DNA of 64,000 nucleotides, from assembly GCF_003024605.1 (NCBI RefSeq), contig NZ_PYJQ01000009.1:1054001-1118000 (forward strand), given 5' to 3'. The DNA comes from Rhizobium sp. JAB6. Its GTDB lineage: Bacteria > Pseudomonadota > Alphaproteobacteria > Rhizobiales > Rhizobiaceae. The translations under genes were made by a program, and so were the position numbers. Numbering within the stretch: position 1 is the first letter of the stretch; every line of letters begins with the position of its first letter. This document shows positions 18,190 to 26,653 of the stretch, in pieces. Below the pieces are notes generated by a model. It worked only from the letters and a program-made list of their open reading frames with translations, ran no database searches and was not told the origin of the DNA.

Positions 18190-19641
18190 ATGACGAAACA
18201 AGACTATCCGGTATATGCCGAAATTACCGGTCCGATCGTAATGATCGGCTTTGGCTCCATTGGCCGTGGCACCCTGCCCCTGATCGAGCGCCATTTCAAA
18301 TTCGACAAGAGCCGGATGGTCGTCATCGACCCGCAGATGGATGCCGAGCACCTGGCGATCCTGGAAAAGCATGGCGTCCGCCATATCCAGGAGCATGTCA
18401 CCAAGGATAATTACAAGGATCTCCTGAAGCCGCTTCTCACGGAAGGCGGCGGCCAGGGCTTCTGCGTCAACCTCTCGGTGGACACCGGCTCGCTCGATCT
18501 GGTCAAGCTGTGCCGCAAACTTGACGTGCTGTATATCGACACCGTCGTCGAGCCCTGGCTCGGTTTCTACTTCGACAAGAACCTGAAGAACGCCGACCGC
18601 ACCAACTACGCCCTGCGCGAAACCATGCGCAAGGAAAAGGAAAAGAACCCGGGCGGCACGACGGCCGTTTCCACCTGCGGCGCCAATCCGGGCATGGTCT
18701 CCTGGTTCGTCAAGCAGGCGCTCGTCAACCTTGCCAAGGATATCGGCCTGAAGTTCGAAGAGCCGGATCAGCATGACCGCGAAGGCTGGGCCAAGCTGAT
18801 GAAGAAGGTCGGCGTCAAGGGCGTTCACATCGCCGAGCGCGACACGCAGCGCACCAAGCATCCGAAGCCGCTCAACGTCTTCTGGAACACCTGGTCGGTC
18901 GAAGGTTTCATTTCCGAAGGTTTGCAACCGGCGGAACTCGGCTGGGGCACCCATGAAGAGTGGATGCCGAAGAACGCCAAGAAGCACAAGAAGGGCTGCA
19001 AGGCTGCCATCTATCTCGAACAGCCGGGCGCCAACACCCGCGTGCGCACCTGGTGCCCGACCCCCGGCCCGCAATACGGCTTCCTCGTCACCCACAACGA
19101 GTCGATCTCGATCGCCGACTATTTCACCGTGCGCGACAAGGACGGCGAGGTCACCTTCCGCCCGACCTGCCATTACGCCTATCATCCGGCCAACGACGCC
19201 GTGCTCTCGCTGCACGAGATGTTCGGCAATGGCGGCACGCCGCAGCCGGTCCATCACGTTCTCGACGAGGACGAGCTGGAAGACGGCATCGACGAACTCG
19301 GCGTGCTGCTCTACGGCCATGCCAAGAATGCCTACTGGTACGGCTCGCGCCTGTCTCTCGAAGAGACCCGCCGCATCGCCCCCTACCAGAACGCCACCGG
19401 CCTGCAGGTGACCTCCGCCGTGCTCGCCGGCATGGTCTGGGCACTGGAAAACCCGAAGGCCGGCATCGTCGAAGCCGACGAAATCGATTACAAGCGCTGC
19501 CTCGAAGTGCAGCTGCCCTATCTTGGCCCGGTCGAAGGTCATTACACCGACTGGACCCCGCTCGACGGCCGTCCGGGCCTCTTCCCGGAGGACATCGACA
19601 CCAAGGACCCCTGGCAGTTCCGGAACATTCTGGTTCGCTAA
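18190..19641 (+). CDS. hss: homospermidine synthase
   Basis: 483 aa, the usual length. The enzyme makes sym-homospermidine from two putrescines (or putrescine and spermidine) using NAD as a transient hydride acceptor; homospermidine is a major rhizobial polyamine. The N-terminal NAD-binding loop is MIGFGSIGRG (18-27), followed by the MVVIDPQMD acidic strand. Conserved blocks STCGANPGMVSWF and FWNTWSVEGFISEGLQPAELGWG are present. The chosen ATG follows AAGGAG with 6-nt spacing; an in-frame ATG 39 nt upstream would add an Arg/Ser/Cys leader not expected in the family. A strong terminator follows. Confidence 0.95.
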   Translation: MTKQDYPVYAEITGPIVMIGFGSIGRGTLPLIERHFKFDKSRMVVIDPQMDAEHLAILEKHGVRHIQEHVTKDNYKDLLKPLLTEGGGQGFCVNLSVDTGSLDLVKLCRKLDVLYIDTVVEPWLGFYFDKNLKNADRTNYALRETMRKEKEKNPGGTTAVSTCGANPGMVSWFVKQALVNLAKDIGLKFEEPDQHDREGWAKLMKKVGVKGVHIAERDTQRTKHPKPLNVFWNTWSVEGFISEGLQPAELGWGTHEEWMPKNAKKHKKGCKAAIYLEQPGANTRVRTWCPTPGPQYGFLVTHNESISIADYFTVRDKDGEVTFRPTCHYAYHPANDAVLSLHEMFGNGGTPQPVHHVLDEDELEDGIDELGVLLYGHAKNAYWYGSRLSLEETRRIAPYQNATGLQVTSAVLAGMVWALENPKAGIVEADEIDYKRCLEVQLPYLGPVEGHYTDWTPLDGRPGLFPEDIDTKDPWQFRNILVR

Positions 19642-19670
19642 GGGTATAGTGTCAGCTTGATGCCAGACCG

Positions 19671-19702
19671 AATGCCCGCACAGGTCGTGCGGGCATTTTT
19701 GT
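19671..19702 (+). terminator. Rho-independent terminator of hss
   Basis: A perfect 10-bp stem (ATGCCCGCAC with GTGCGGGCAT), a 5-nt loop and a run of five T form a canonical terminator starting 30 nt after the hss stop. Confidence 0.92.
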
Positions 19703-19820
19703 TACGCAAGCCAGATAAATCAAGCAGATCGCCTGTGAAGTCTTGCTTTAGCGCAATGGTCGCGGCATCTTCCTTGCAACCGATACGCCTTTAGGCCGCC
19801 CCTATTCGCGGGAGATATTT

Positions 19821-20210
19821 ATGAAGATAAGAACCGTTCTTGCTCTCGTTGCTGCCGCGGCAGCCCTCTCTGCCTGCGTCGATTTCGGCGGCTCCCGGCC
19901 GCCGCCGATGGCGATGAACCCGGGCGGCTCCCAGCCGCGCATGAATTCGGTGGAGGGAAGCTGGGCCGATTCGAACGGCCTGAATTCGACCTTCAATGGC
20001 GGTCGCTTCGAAACGCACACCACGGATGGCACGAACCAGCAGATGGCCTCGGGAACCTATACGACCGATCCATCCGGCATGATTCAGATCAATCTTTATT
20101 CGAACATCAAGCGCACCTCATCGAAGGTGAATTGCTTCCTGGCCAATCCCAGCCAGCTCAATTGCACCTCCGAAACCGGCGGGCACTTCTCGCTCAATCG
20201 CCAGGGCTGA
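19821..20210 (+). CDS. omp10: Omp10-family outer-membrane lipoprotein
   Basis: 129 aa. A lipoprotein signal peptide ends in lipobox LSAC with Cys19. The mature part matches Brucella Omp10 block for block: VEGSWADSNGLNSTFNGG, RFETHTTDGTNQQMASGTY and SSKVNCFLANPSQLNCTSE. Omp10 is a minor outer-membrane lipoprotein of unknown biochemical role that affects Brucella virulence and membrane properties. GGGAGA precedes the ATG. A three-span membrane protein gene follows after 27 nt. Confidence 0.88.
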   Translation: MKIRTVLALVAAAAALSACVDFGGSRPPPMAMNPGGSQPRMNSVEGSWADSNGLNSTFNGGRFETHTTDGTNQQMASGTYTTDPSGMIQINLYSNIKRTSSKVNCFLANPSQLNCTSETGGHFSLNRQG

Positions 20211-20237
20211 TAGAGGCCTGATGGACGGATAGGCATC

Positions 20238-20561
20238 ATGCGCGGAATGCTGGTCCTCTATCTGCCTCTTTTCGCAGCATTGCCCGTCGCCCTTCTGGCG
20301 GCGGTCCTCCCCGTCAACAGCTACCGCGCACAAGGCATAAAGGCTCTCGATTGCGACGGCCCGGCGAGTGTCCTCCTTTTCGCCGTACCGGCTTTGCTCA
20401 TCTATGGTGCCGGCGCTATCCTGCTCTACCGAAAGCGCAGTCGGCGCCTTCATCTTGTCGCCTCCCTCTGCTGTTTGCTCGTCCTCTCGTCTGTCGGCTG
20501 GAATGCCGTTGCGGCGCTGCGCGAATCCTACGGCGCATCCTCGGTCGAGGCCTGCGCCTGA
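20238..20561 (+). CDS. small integral membrane protein, hypothetical
   Basis: 107 aa with three hydrophobic segments (about 4-24, 44-63 and 72-92) separated by short basic loops (RKRSRR near 65-70). I do not recognise a family. Two Cys (near 39 and the penultimate residue) could be periplasmic. It lies 27 nt after omp10 on the same strand and may be co-transcribed with it; the next gene has its own strong Shine-Dalgarno 147 nt away. Confidence 0.6.
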   Translation: MRGMLVLYLPLFAALPVALLAAVLPVNSYRAQGIKALDCDGPASVLLFAVPALLIYGAGAILLYRKRSRRLHLVASLCCLLVLSSVGWNAVAALRESYGASSVEACA

Positions 20562-20708
20562 TTGGGCACTCCTTTCCGCCGCGTTGTAAAATCCTAATGA
20601 AGCCAACAGCTTTTGCTTGCGCTCACTCCGCCGGGATGAAAACATCGGCATGGGGGACCGCCGTGGGGCACAGGCGGGCCGGATTGCAATGACCAACAGG
20701 AGAGACAG

Positions 20709-22802
20709 ATGAAGCAGCCCTTCGGAGTGGGTCTTTTGGCCGCCACGCTGCTGGCGCTCAGCACCAGCGCCGCCTTCGCGGACTATCAGCTCAACATCCT
20801 GCACTTCAACGATTTCCATTCGCGCGTCGAATCGATCAACAAGTTCGACGCTACCTGCTCCGCGGCTGAGGAAGCCAAGAACGAGTGCTTCGGCGGCGCG
20901 GCACGGCTGAAGGCGGCCATCGACCAGCGGCATGCCGCCCTTGCCGGCCAGAACGTCCTCGTTCTCGATGCCGGCGACAACTTCCAGGGCTCGCTGTTCT
21001 ACACCACCTACAAGGGCGCGGCCGAAGTCGAATTCCTGAACGACATGAAGATCGACGCCATGACGGTCGGCAATCACGAATTCGATGATGGCGAAGGCCC
21101 GCTCGCCGCCTTTCTCGACAAAGCGAAGTTTCCGATCGTAACGGCCAATCTGGTGGTCGACGACCAGTCGAAGCTCGGCAACCGCATCAAGAAGTCGATC
21201 GTACTCGATATCGGTGGCCAGAAGATCGGCATCGTCGGCGCGGTAACGACCGAAACGCCCGAACTCGCCTCGCCGGGCCCGCATGTGAAGATCACCGACG
21301 ATGCCGCCGCCATCAGCGCCGAAGTCGATGCGCTGAAATCCCAAGGCGTCAACAAGATCATCGCGCTCACCCATGTCGGCTATCCGCGCGATGTCGAAAA
21401 GATCGCCAAGATCGCCGGCGTCAGCGTCGTCGTCGGCGGCCACTCGCATACGCTGCTGTCGAATACCGATCCGAAGGCGGCCGGCCCCTACCCGACCATG
21501 GTCGACAATCCGGCCGGCTATAAGGTGCCCGTCGTCCAGGCCGCCTCCTATAGCAAATATCTTGGTGATCTCGTCGTTACCTTCGATGACAACGGCGCCG
21601 TCAAGGATGCCAAGGGCGACCCGATCCTGCTCGATTCCTCCATCAAGCCCGATCCGGCGATCCTTGCGCGCGTGCAGGAAATGGCAAAACCGATCGAGGA
21701 ACTGCGCAAGAAGGTCATCGGCAATTCTGAGGGGCCGATCGAAGGTGCGCGTGAAGTCTGCCGCGTTCGGGAATGCTCGATGGGCAATCTCGTCGCCGAT
21801 GCGATGCTGGACCGCACCAAGGCGCAGGGCATTTCCATCGCCATCCAGAACGGCGGCGGTCTGCGCGCCTCCATCGGCGCCGGCGATGTCAGCATGGGCG
21901 ATGTCCTGACCGTGCTGCCTTTCCAGAACACGGTTGCGACCTTCCAGCTGACCGGAGCCGACGTGAAGGCTGCTCTCGAAAACGGTCTCAGCCAGATCGA
22001 CGACGGGGCGGGCCGCTTCCCGCAGGTCGCCGGCCTCAAATACAGCTTCGATAAATCGAAGCCGCTCGGCAGCCGTCTGGTCTCCGTCGAGGTGCAGGAA
22101 GGCACCGAATTCAAGCCGATCGATCCCGAAAAGACCTATGGCGTCGTCAGCAACAACTACATGCGCGCCGGCGGCGACGGCTATACCGTCTTCGCCAAGG
22201 ACGGCAAGAATGCCTATGACTTCGGCCCCAACCTGGAATCGGTGGTCGCCGATTATCTGGGCGCGCACAATCCCTATAAGCCCTATACCGACGGCCGCAT
22301 AACCCAGATAGCCGCGGCAGCGCCAGCTGCGCAGCCGGAACCCGCAAAGCCCGCCGATACCACCCAGACAGCACCGGAGCAGAAGCCGGCAGCGGCCGCT
22401 ACAGGTGGCAGCGGCGCTCCGTCCACGACGACCCCGCCGCCCTCCTCGCCTCCCACTGTGACAACGCCAGGCACCACCATGCCGGCAAACCCGACGGCTA
22501 CGCCGTCTGCCCCGGCAAATTCGGATCCGGCAGCCTCGACACCCGCCACATCAGCTCCAGCGGCGGATACCCCGGCTGCGCCCGCAGCCACGGCTCCGGC
22601 AACAGCAGCGCCGGAAGCCAAAGCCAGCGAGCCGCCGAAAACACCGATAACCCATGTGGTCGTCGCCGGCGACACGCTCTGGGATCTCGCCAAGACCTAT
22701 TACGGCAATGCCAAGCAATGGCACAAACTCGTGGCCGCCAACCGGAATATCAAGCCGCATCGTCTGACGGTCGGCGAAAAGCTGAGGGTTCCGGCCAAGT
22801 AA
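20709..22802 (+). CDS. bifunctional 5'-nucleotidase/2',3'-cyclic phosphodiesterase with C-terminal LysM
   Basis: 697 aa. The signal peptide (1-24) has likely cleavage at AFA-DY. A metallophosphatase domain follows with LHFNDFHSR (31-39), DAGDNFQGS, GNHEFDDG (121-128) and VVVGGHSHT; then the UshA C-terminal nucleotide-binding domain with QNGGGLRAS. This periplasmic family degrades UDP-sugars, nucleotides and cyclic nucleotides for nutrient recovery. An Ala/Pro/Thr-rich linker (about 540-645) joins it to a 50-residue LysM domain (VVVAGDTLWDLAKTYYG to the C-terminus), which binds peptidoglycan. The LysM addition would tether a normally soluble enzyme to the cell wall. AGGAGAG precedes the start. 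Confidence 0.92.
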   Translation: MKQPFGVGLLAATLLALSTSAAFADYQLNILHFNDFHSRVESINKFDATCSAAEEAKNECFGGAARLKAAIDQRHAALAGQNVLVLDAGDNFQGSLFYTTYKGAAEVEFLNDMKIDAMTVGNHEFDDGEGPLAAFLDKAKFPIVTANLVVDDQSKLGNRIKKSIVLDIGGQKIGIVGAVTTETPELASPGPHVKITDDAAAISAEVDALKSQGVNKIIALTHVGYPRDVEKIAKIAGVSVVVGGHSHTLLSNTDPKAAGPYPTMVDNPAGYKVPVVQAASYSKYLGDLVVTFDDNGAVKDAKGDPILLDSSIKPDPAILARVQEMAKPIEELRKKVIGNSEGPIEGAREVCRVRECSMGNLVADAMLDRTKAQGISIAIQNGGGLRASIGAGDVSMGDVLTVLPFQNTVATFQLTGADVKAALENGLSQIDDGAGRFPQVAGLKYSFDKSKPLGSRLVSVEVQEGTEFKPIDPEKTYGVVSNNYMRAGGDGYTVFAKDGKNAYDFGPNLESVVADYLGAHNPYKPYTDGRITQIAAAAPAAQPEPAKPADTTQTAPEQKPAAAATGGSGAPSTTTPPPSSPPTVTTPGTTMPANPTATPSAPANSDPAASTPATSAPAADTPAAPAATAPATAAPEAKASEPPKTPITHVVVAGDTLWDLAKTYYGNAKQWHKLVAANRNIKPHRLTVGEKLRVPAK

Positions 22803-22821
22803 GGATCAATTGTCTCGTATG

Positions 22822-22858
22822 AAAAGGCCGGCCCGGGCTTTTTCGGGCCGGCTTTTGT
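22822..22858 (+). terminator. Rho-independent terminator of the nucleotidase-LysM gene
   Basis: A 9-bp GC stem (GCCGGCCCG with CGGGCCGGC), extended by an A-T flank, is followed by TTTTGTT. It starts about 20 nt after the stop codon and isolates the gene from hemH. Confidence 0.9.
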
Positions 22859-22899
22859 TCTTATGTGAAGTGCTTCGTATCTTGAGAGGAATTCAATCG

Positions 22900-23934
22900 A
22901 TGACAGCAGACCTGACCACGCTTTCTCCCGGTCACGCCAGCGTGAAATACGGCAAGGTCGGCGTGCTGCTCATCAATCTCGGAACGCCCGATGGCACCGA
23001 TTATTCCTCCATGCGCCGCTACCTGCGCGAATTCCTGACCGACCGCCGCGTCATCGAGTGGTCACGCTGGAAATGGTACCCGATCCTGTTCGGCATCGTC
23101 CTCAACACCCGGCCGCGGAAGGTCGGCAAGGCCTATGAGACGATCTGGAACAAGGAAAAGAATGAGAGCTATCTGCGCACCTATACGCGCAACCAGTCCG
23201 ACCTGATGGCAGAACGGCTGCGCGACCTGCCGAACGTCAAGGTCGATTGGGCCATGCGCTACGGCCAGCCCTCGATCGCCGATCGCATCCAGGCATTGAA
23301 GGACGATGGCTGCGAGCGCATCGTGCTCTTCCCGCTCTATCCGCAATATGCGGCGGCGACGACAGCGACGGTCAACGACAAGGCTTTCGAGAAGCTCCAG
23401 AAGTTGCGCTGGCAGCCGGCAATCCGCACCGTGCCGCAATATCACGACGACGAGACTTATATCGAAGCGCTCGCCAATTCGGTCAACCGGCACCTCTCGA
23501 CGCTGGACTGGCAGCCGGAAAAGATCATCGCCTCCTTCCACGGCATCCCCATGTCCTACTTCAAACTCGGCGATCCCTATTACTGTTTCTGTCAGAAGAC
23601 CGGCCGGTTGCTGCGCGAGAAGCTCGGCCTATCCGAAGATCAGTTCATGGTTACCTTCCAGTCCCGCTTCGGCCCTGAGGAATGGCTGCAGCCCTATACG
23701 GACAAGACGGTGGAAGAGCTTGCCAGGACCGGCACCAAACGTATCGCCGTCCTCAATCCCGGCTTCGTCTCCGACTGCCTGGAGACGCTGGAGGAGATCG
23801 CCGAGCAGGCGGCGGAATCCTTCCATCACAATGGCGGCGAGAAATTCACCCACATTCCCTGTCTCAACGACAGCGAAGACGGCATGAACGTGCTGGAGAA
23901 AGTCGTGCGGCGGGAACTGCTCGGCTGGGCCTGA
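22900..23934 (+). CDS. hemH: ferrochelatase
   Basis: 344 aa. It inserts Fe2+ into protoporphyrin IX, the last step of protoheme synthesis, at the inner face of the cytoplasmic membrane. Motifs: VLLINLGTPD (22-31) at the N-terminus, the active-site loop SFHGIPMSY (212-220) with metal-binding His214, GDPYYCFCQKT (224-234) and the acidic block GFVSDCLETLEEI (288-300) with the expected Glu. The chosen ATG has GAGAGGA upstream; the frame is open further upstream into the preceding terminator, which argues against an earlier start. Confidence 0.95.
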   Translation: MTADLTTLSPGHASVKYGKVGVLLINLGTPDGTDYSSMRRYLREFLTDRRVIEWSRWKWYPILFGIVLNTRPRKVGKAYETIWNKEKNESYLRTYTRNQSDLMAERLRDLPNVKVDWAMRYGQPSIADRIQALKDDGCERIVLFPLYPQYAAATTATVNDKAFEKLQKLRWQPAIRTVPQYHDDETYIEALANSVNRHLSTLDWQPEKIIASFHGIPMSYFKLGDPYYCFCQKTGRLLREKLGLSEDQFMVTFQSRFGPEEWLQPYTDKTVEELARTGTKRIAVLNPGFVSDCLETLEEIAEQAAESFHHNGGEKFTHIPCLNDSEDGMNVLEKVVRRELLGWA

Positions 23935-23967
23935 CCGGACCGCCGGATTGATCCCGGCGACACGCGC

Positions 23968-24876
23968 CTACTGAAGCTGCGGCTTTTTAAGGAAGCTGCC
24001 GCGATCGGCGGATTTGACGCGCAGCCAGGCCTCGCGGCCATCGCGCAATACGCGCATGGGTATCTCGGAGCCGGCGGGACCGCTCTCCCAGACCTTGCGG
24101 TAGAAATCGGCGAGTCCATCGACCTCGCCATCGCGGATTTCCGAAATGACGTCGCCGCGGCGCAAGCCAGCCTTGGCGGCCGGGCCGCCCTCGGTGACGC
24201 TCATGACGACGACTTCGCCATTGCTTTCGGCCGAGAAGGCACCGAGCCAGGGCCGCGGCGGCTTGTTGACCCGACCGCGCTTGATCAGATCGTCCAGGAT
24301 CGGCATCAGAAGATTGATCGGCACAATCATGTTGATATCGGCGCTATCGCCGTTCTGCGTCGCCATCTGCAAGTGCAGCGAACCGATGCCGAGAAGCTTG
24401 CCATCCTCGCCGATAAGAGCCGCGCCGCCCCAGGAGGGATGTGCGGGCGCCGTGAAGATCGCCTCGTCAAGCAGATATTCCCAATAGCCGGCAAATTCCT
24501 GCTTGGCGACGATCTTCGCCTCGACGAACTGGCCGATCCCGTCGGCGACGATGACTTCATCGCCGATCTCCGCCTTGTCGGTATCGCCGAATTCCAGTGC
24601 GGGCACATCGAGAGGCCCGAGCGCCTGGACAAGACCGAATCCCGTTTCCTGATCGTAAGCGAGCGCATGGCCGGGAACGACCCGGCCGCTATTGGTCGTG
24701 AGCCAGACCTCTTCCGCTTCGGTGATCAGATAACCGATCGTCAGTACCAGGCCGTTACCGCGGATGACGACGCCACTGCCTTCCCTGCGGGTGCCGAGGG
24801 TTGCCGCCGTAAAGGCGTCTTCCGGAATTGAAGCGTGCACGGCCACAACCGACCGCAAGGTCCTATCTAAGTTCAT
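23968..24876 (-). CDS. S1C (DegP-like) protease-fold protein with PDZ, catalytic residues missing
   Basis: 302 aa. A trypsin-like S1C domain (about 30-195) is followed by one PDZ domain (about 215-290, with GGPAAKAGLRRGDVIS). The fold markers remain: GSGVVI (33-38) and the LLGIGSLHLQ strand. Aligned to DegP, the triad is gone: the His of TNxHVV is Tyr49 (LTIGYLI), the Asp of SDIAL is Gly79 (TGFGL) and the Ser of GNSGG is Trp149 (PSWGG). It therefore probably binds peptides without cleaving. There is no signal peptide at this start; an upstream in-frame Met at 25041 gives no clear one either, so localisation is open. It is convergent with hemH and divergent from the stomatin gene. Confidence 0.82.
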   Translation of the reverse strand: MNLDRTLRSVVAVHASIPEDAFTAATLGTRREGSGVVIRGNGLVLTIGYLITEAEEVWLTTNSGRVVPGHALAYDQETGFGLVQALGPLDVPALEFGDTDKAEIGDEVIVADGIGQFVEAKIVAKQEFAGYWEYLLDEAIFTAPAHPSWGGAALIGEDGKLLGIGSLHLQMATQNGDSADINMIVPINLLMPILDDLIKRGRVNKPPRPWLGAFSAESNGEVVVMSVTEGGPAAKAGLRRGDVISEIRDGEVDGLADFYRKVWESGPAGSEIPMRVLRDGREAWLRVKSADRGSFLKKPQLQ

Positions 24877-24960
24877 AGCTTCACCCTGATGATGCGCGAT
24901 GACTTGGCCCGAAAAGGCTGCGAGGCAGCGAGCCGGAAATCCCATATAAGGTATGAATAT

Positions 24961-24993
24961 CAATCGCCGGGCGCAAGACCCGGACGGCGATTG
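24961..24993. promoter_or_regulatory. inverted repeat between the pseudoprotease and stomatin genes
   Basis: CAATCGCCG and CGGCGATTG are perfect 9-bp arms 15 nt apart, within the 300-nt divergent region (24877-25176). I see no clear -35/-10 pair there on either strand and no additional gene. It could be an operator serving one or both genes. Confidence 0.35.
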
Positions 24994-25176
24994 CTTGATC
25001 GGTCTCGCAGCAAAACACCCGCTGCGATCCCCATTCCTCACTTGCCGAGAACATGCTAACCCACCACATTTGATTGAGCTGCCGTCTCGTGAGCTCGCCC
25101 GAGCGAGGGGGAGCTGAGCAGCAGCGGTTTAGGCGACGCGAACCTGTCGAAGCGGGCGCGTCCATGGAGGAGTTCG

Positions 25177-26193
25177 ATGGTCGTCGGTGGTTTCAGCATC
25201 GTTGTGATTGCCTTGGTGGTCTTCGTCATTCTGGTGCTGTTCGCAGGCATCAAGACCGTGCCGCAGGGCTACAGGTACACGGTCCAGCGCTTCGGCCGCT
25301 ATATCCGTACGCTGGAACCGGGGCTCAATCTGATCGTGCCCTTCATCGAAACGGTCGGCGCGCGAATGAATGTGATGGAACAGGTCCTCGCCGTGCCGAC
25401 GCAGGAGGTCATCACCAAGGACAATGCCAGTATATCCGCCGATGCAGTCGCGTTCTATCAGGTGCTGAATGCGGCGCAGGCCGCCTATCAGATCACCAAT
25501 CTCGAAAGCGCGATCCTCAATCTCACCAAGACCAACATCCGCTCCGTCATGGGTTCGATGGACCTCGACGAACTGCTGTCGAACCGCGATGCCATCAACG
25601 AACGGTTGCTGCGGGTCGTCGACGAGGCGGTAGAGCCCTGGGGCATCAAGGTGACCCGCGTCGAAATCAAGGACATCCAGCCGCCGAAGGATCTCGTCGA
25701 CGCCATGGCAAGGCAGATGAAGGCTGAGCGCGAAAAGCGTGCCCAGGTGTTGGAGGCGGAAGGCCTGCGCAACGCGCAGATTCTCCGGGCCGAGGGTGCA
25801 AAGCAGGCGGCCGTCCTCCAGGCCGAAGGCCAGCGCGAAGCGGCTTTCCGCAATGCCGAAGCGCGCGAACGCCTGGCCGAGGCCGAAGCCAAGGCAACCC
25901 GCGTGGTGTCCGAGGCGATTGCTGAGGGCAATGTGCAGGCGATCAACTACTTCATTGCCCAGAAATATACCGAAGCGCTGACCGCGATCGGATCCGCCGG
26001 CAATTCGAAGATTGTCCTCATGCCGATGGAGGCGAGCTCGGTCATCGGCTCGCTCGGCGGCATCGGCGCCATCGCCCGCGAAGTCTTCGGCGACAATGGC
26101 GATGGCGGCGGCGCGCCGCAACCACCCCGCCCGCGCTCCGGCTCTGCCCGCACGACGCCCTCGATCAATCCGCTGCCGCCGAAGGAGAGCTGA
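25177..26193 (+). CDS. qmcA: SPFH/band-7 (stomatin, QmcA-like) membrane protein
   Basis: 338 aa. An N-terminal membrane helix (about 5-25) leads into the band-7 domain (IKTVPQGYRYTVQRFGRY, LEPGLNLIVPF) and a charged, Ala/Glu-rich coiled coil (about 175-245) that oligomerises the family. Prokaryotic stomatins form ring assemblies at the membrane and are linked to protein quality control with FtsH or an NfeD partner. The C-terminal 40 residues are Gly/Pro-rich and probably disordered. GGAGGAG precedes the ATG. The downstream NfeD gene starts 1 nt after the stop, the standard stomatin-NfeD operon. Confidence 0.9.
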   Translation: MVVGGFSIVVIALVVFVILVLFAGIKTVPQGYRYTVQRFGRYIRTLEPGLNLIVPFIETVGARMNVMEQVLAVPTQEVITKDNASISADAVAFYQVLNAAQAAYQITNLESAILNLTKTNIRSVMGSMDLDELLSNRDAINERLLRVVDEAVEPWGIKVTRVEIKDIQPPKDLVDAMARQMKAEREKRAQVLEAEGLRNAQILRAEGAKQAAVLQAEGQREAAFRNAEARERLAEAEAKATRVVSEAIAEGNVQAINYFIAQKYTEALTAIGSAGNSKIVLMPMEASSVIGSLGGIGAIAREVFGDNGDGGGAPQPPRPRSGSARTTPSINPLPPKES

Positions 26194-26194
26194 C

Positions 26195-26653
26195 ATGTTC
26201 GACAATCTCCTCGTCGAACTCGGCCCCTGGAGCTGGTGGCTCGTGGGCCTGGTGCTGCTTGCCGCCGAACTGATCCTGCCTGGCTTCTTTCTCGTCTGGA
26301 TCGGGCTTGCTGCCATCATTGTCGGTGCCCTATCGCTCCTTTTCTGGGAGAGCGGCTTCTGGGTCTGGCAAGCACAGGGATTGGTCTTCGCGGCCGTGGC
26401 GGTCATCGTCACCCTGCTCGGCCGCCGCTATCTCTACAACAACAGCCAGGTGACCGACGAGCCTTTCCTGAACCAGCGCGGCGCCAGCCTGGTCGGACGC
26501 ACGGCAACGCTCGACCAGCCCATCGCCGAAGGCCGCGGACGCATTCGCCTGAACGATACTTATTGGACCGTCAGCGGGCCGGACCTGCCGGTCGGCACCC
26601 GCGTCAGGGTGGTCGCCAGCAACGGTCGCGATCTGACCGTCGAACCCGTCTGA
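26195..26653 (+). CDS. NfeD family membrane protein
   Basis: 152 aa short-type NfeD, without the N-terminal ClpP-like protease. Hydrophobic segments lie at about 13-31, 34-50 and 59-78 (WWLVGLVLLAAELILPGFF is typical). A C-terminal OB-fold beta domain (about 90-152) has the family's LVGRTATLDQPI and GRGRIRLNDTYW. NfeD OB domains interact with stomatins. It starts 1 nt after the stomatin stop behind GGAG. Its TGA abuts the TGA of the convergent kdsD-like gene. Confidence 0.88.
   Translation: MFDNLLVELGPWSWWLVGLVLLAAELILPGFFLVWIGLAAIIVGALSLLFWESGFWVWQAQGLVFAAVAVIVTLLGRRYLYNNSQVTDEPFLNQRGASLVGRTATLDQPIAEGRGRIRLNDTYWTVSGPDLPVGTRVRVVASNGRDLTVEPV

Noticed and set aside
20118..22268. A 716-codon minus-strand frame opposite the nucleotidase gene
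   Set aside because: It spans several real plus-strand genes and the spacer between them, and shows the composition of a complementary-strand artefact.
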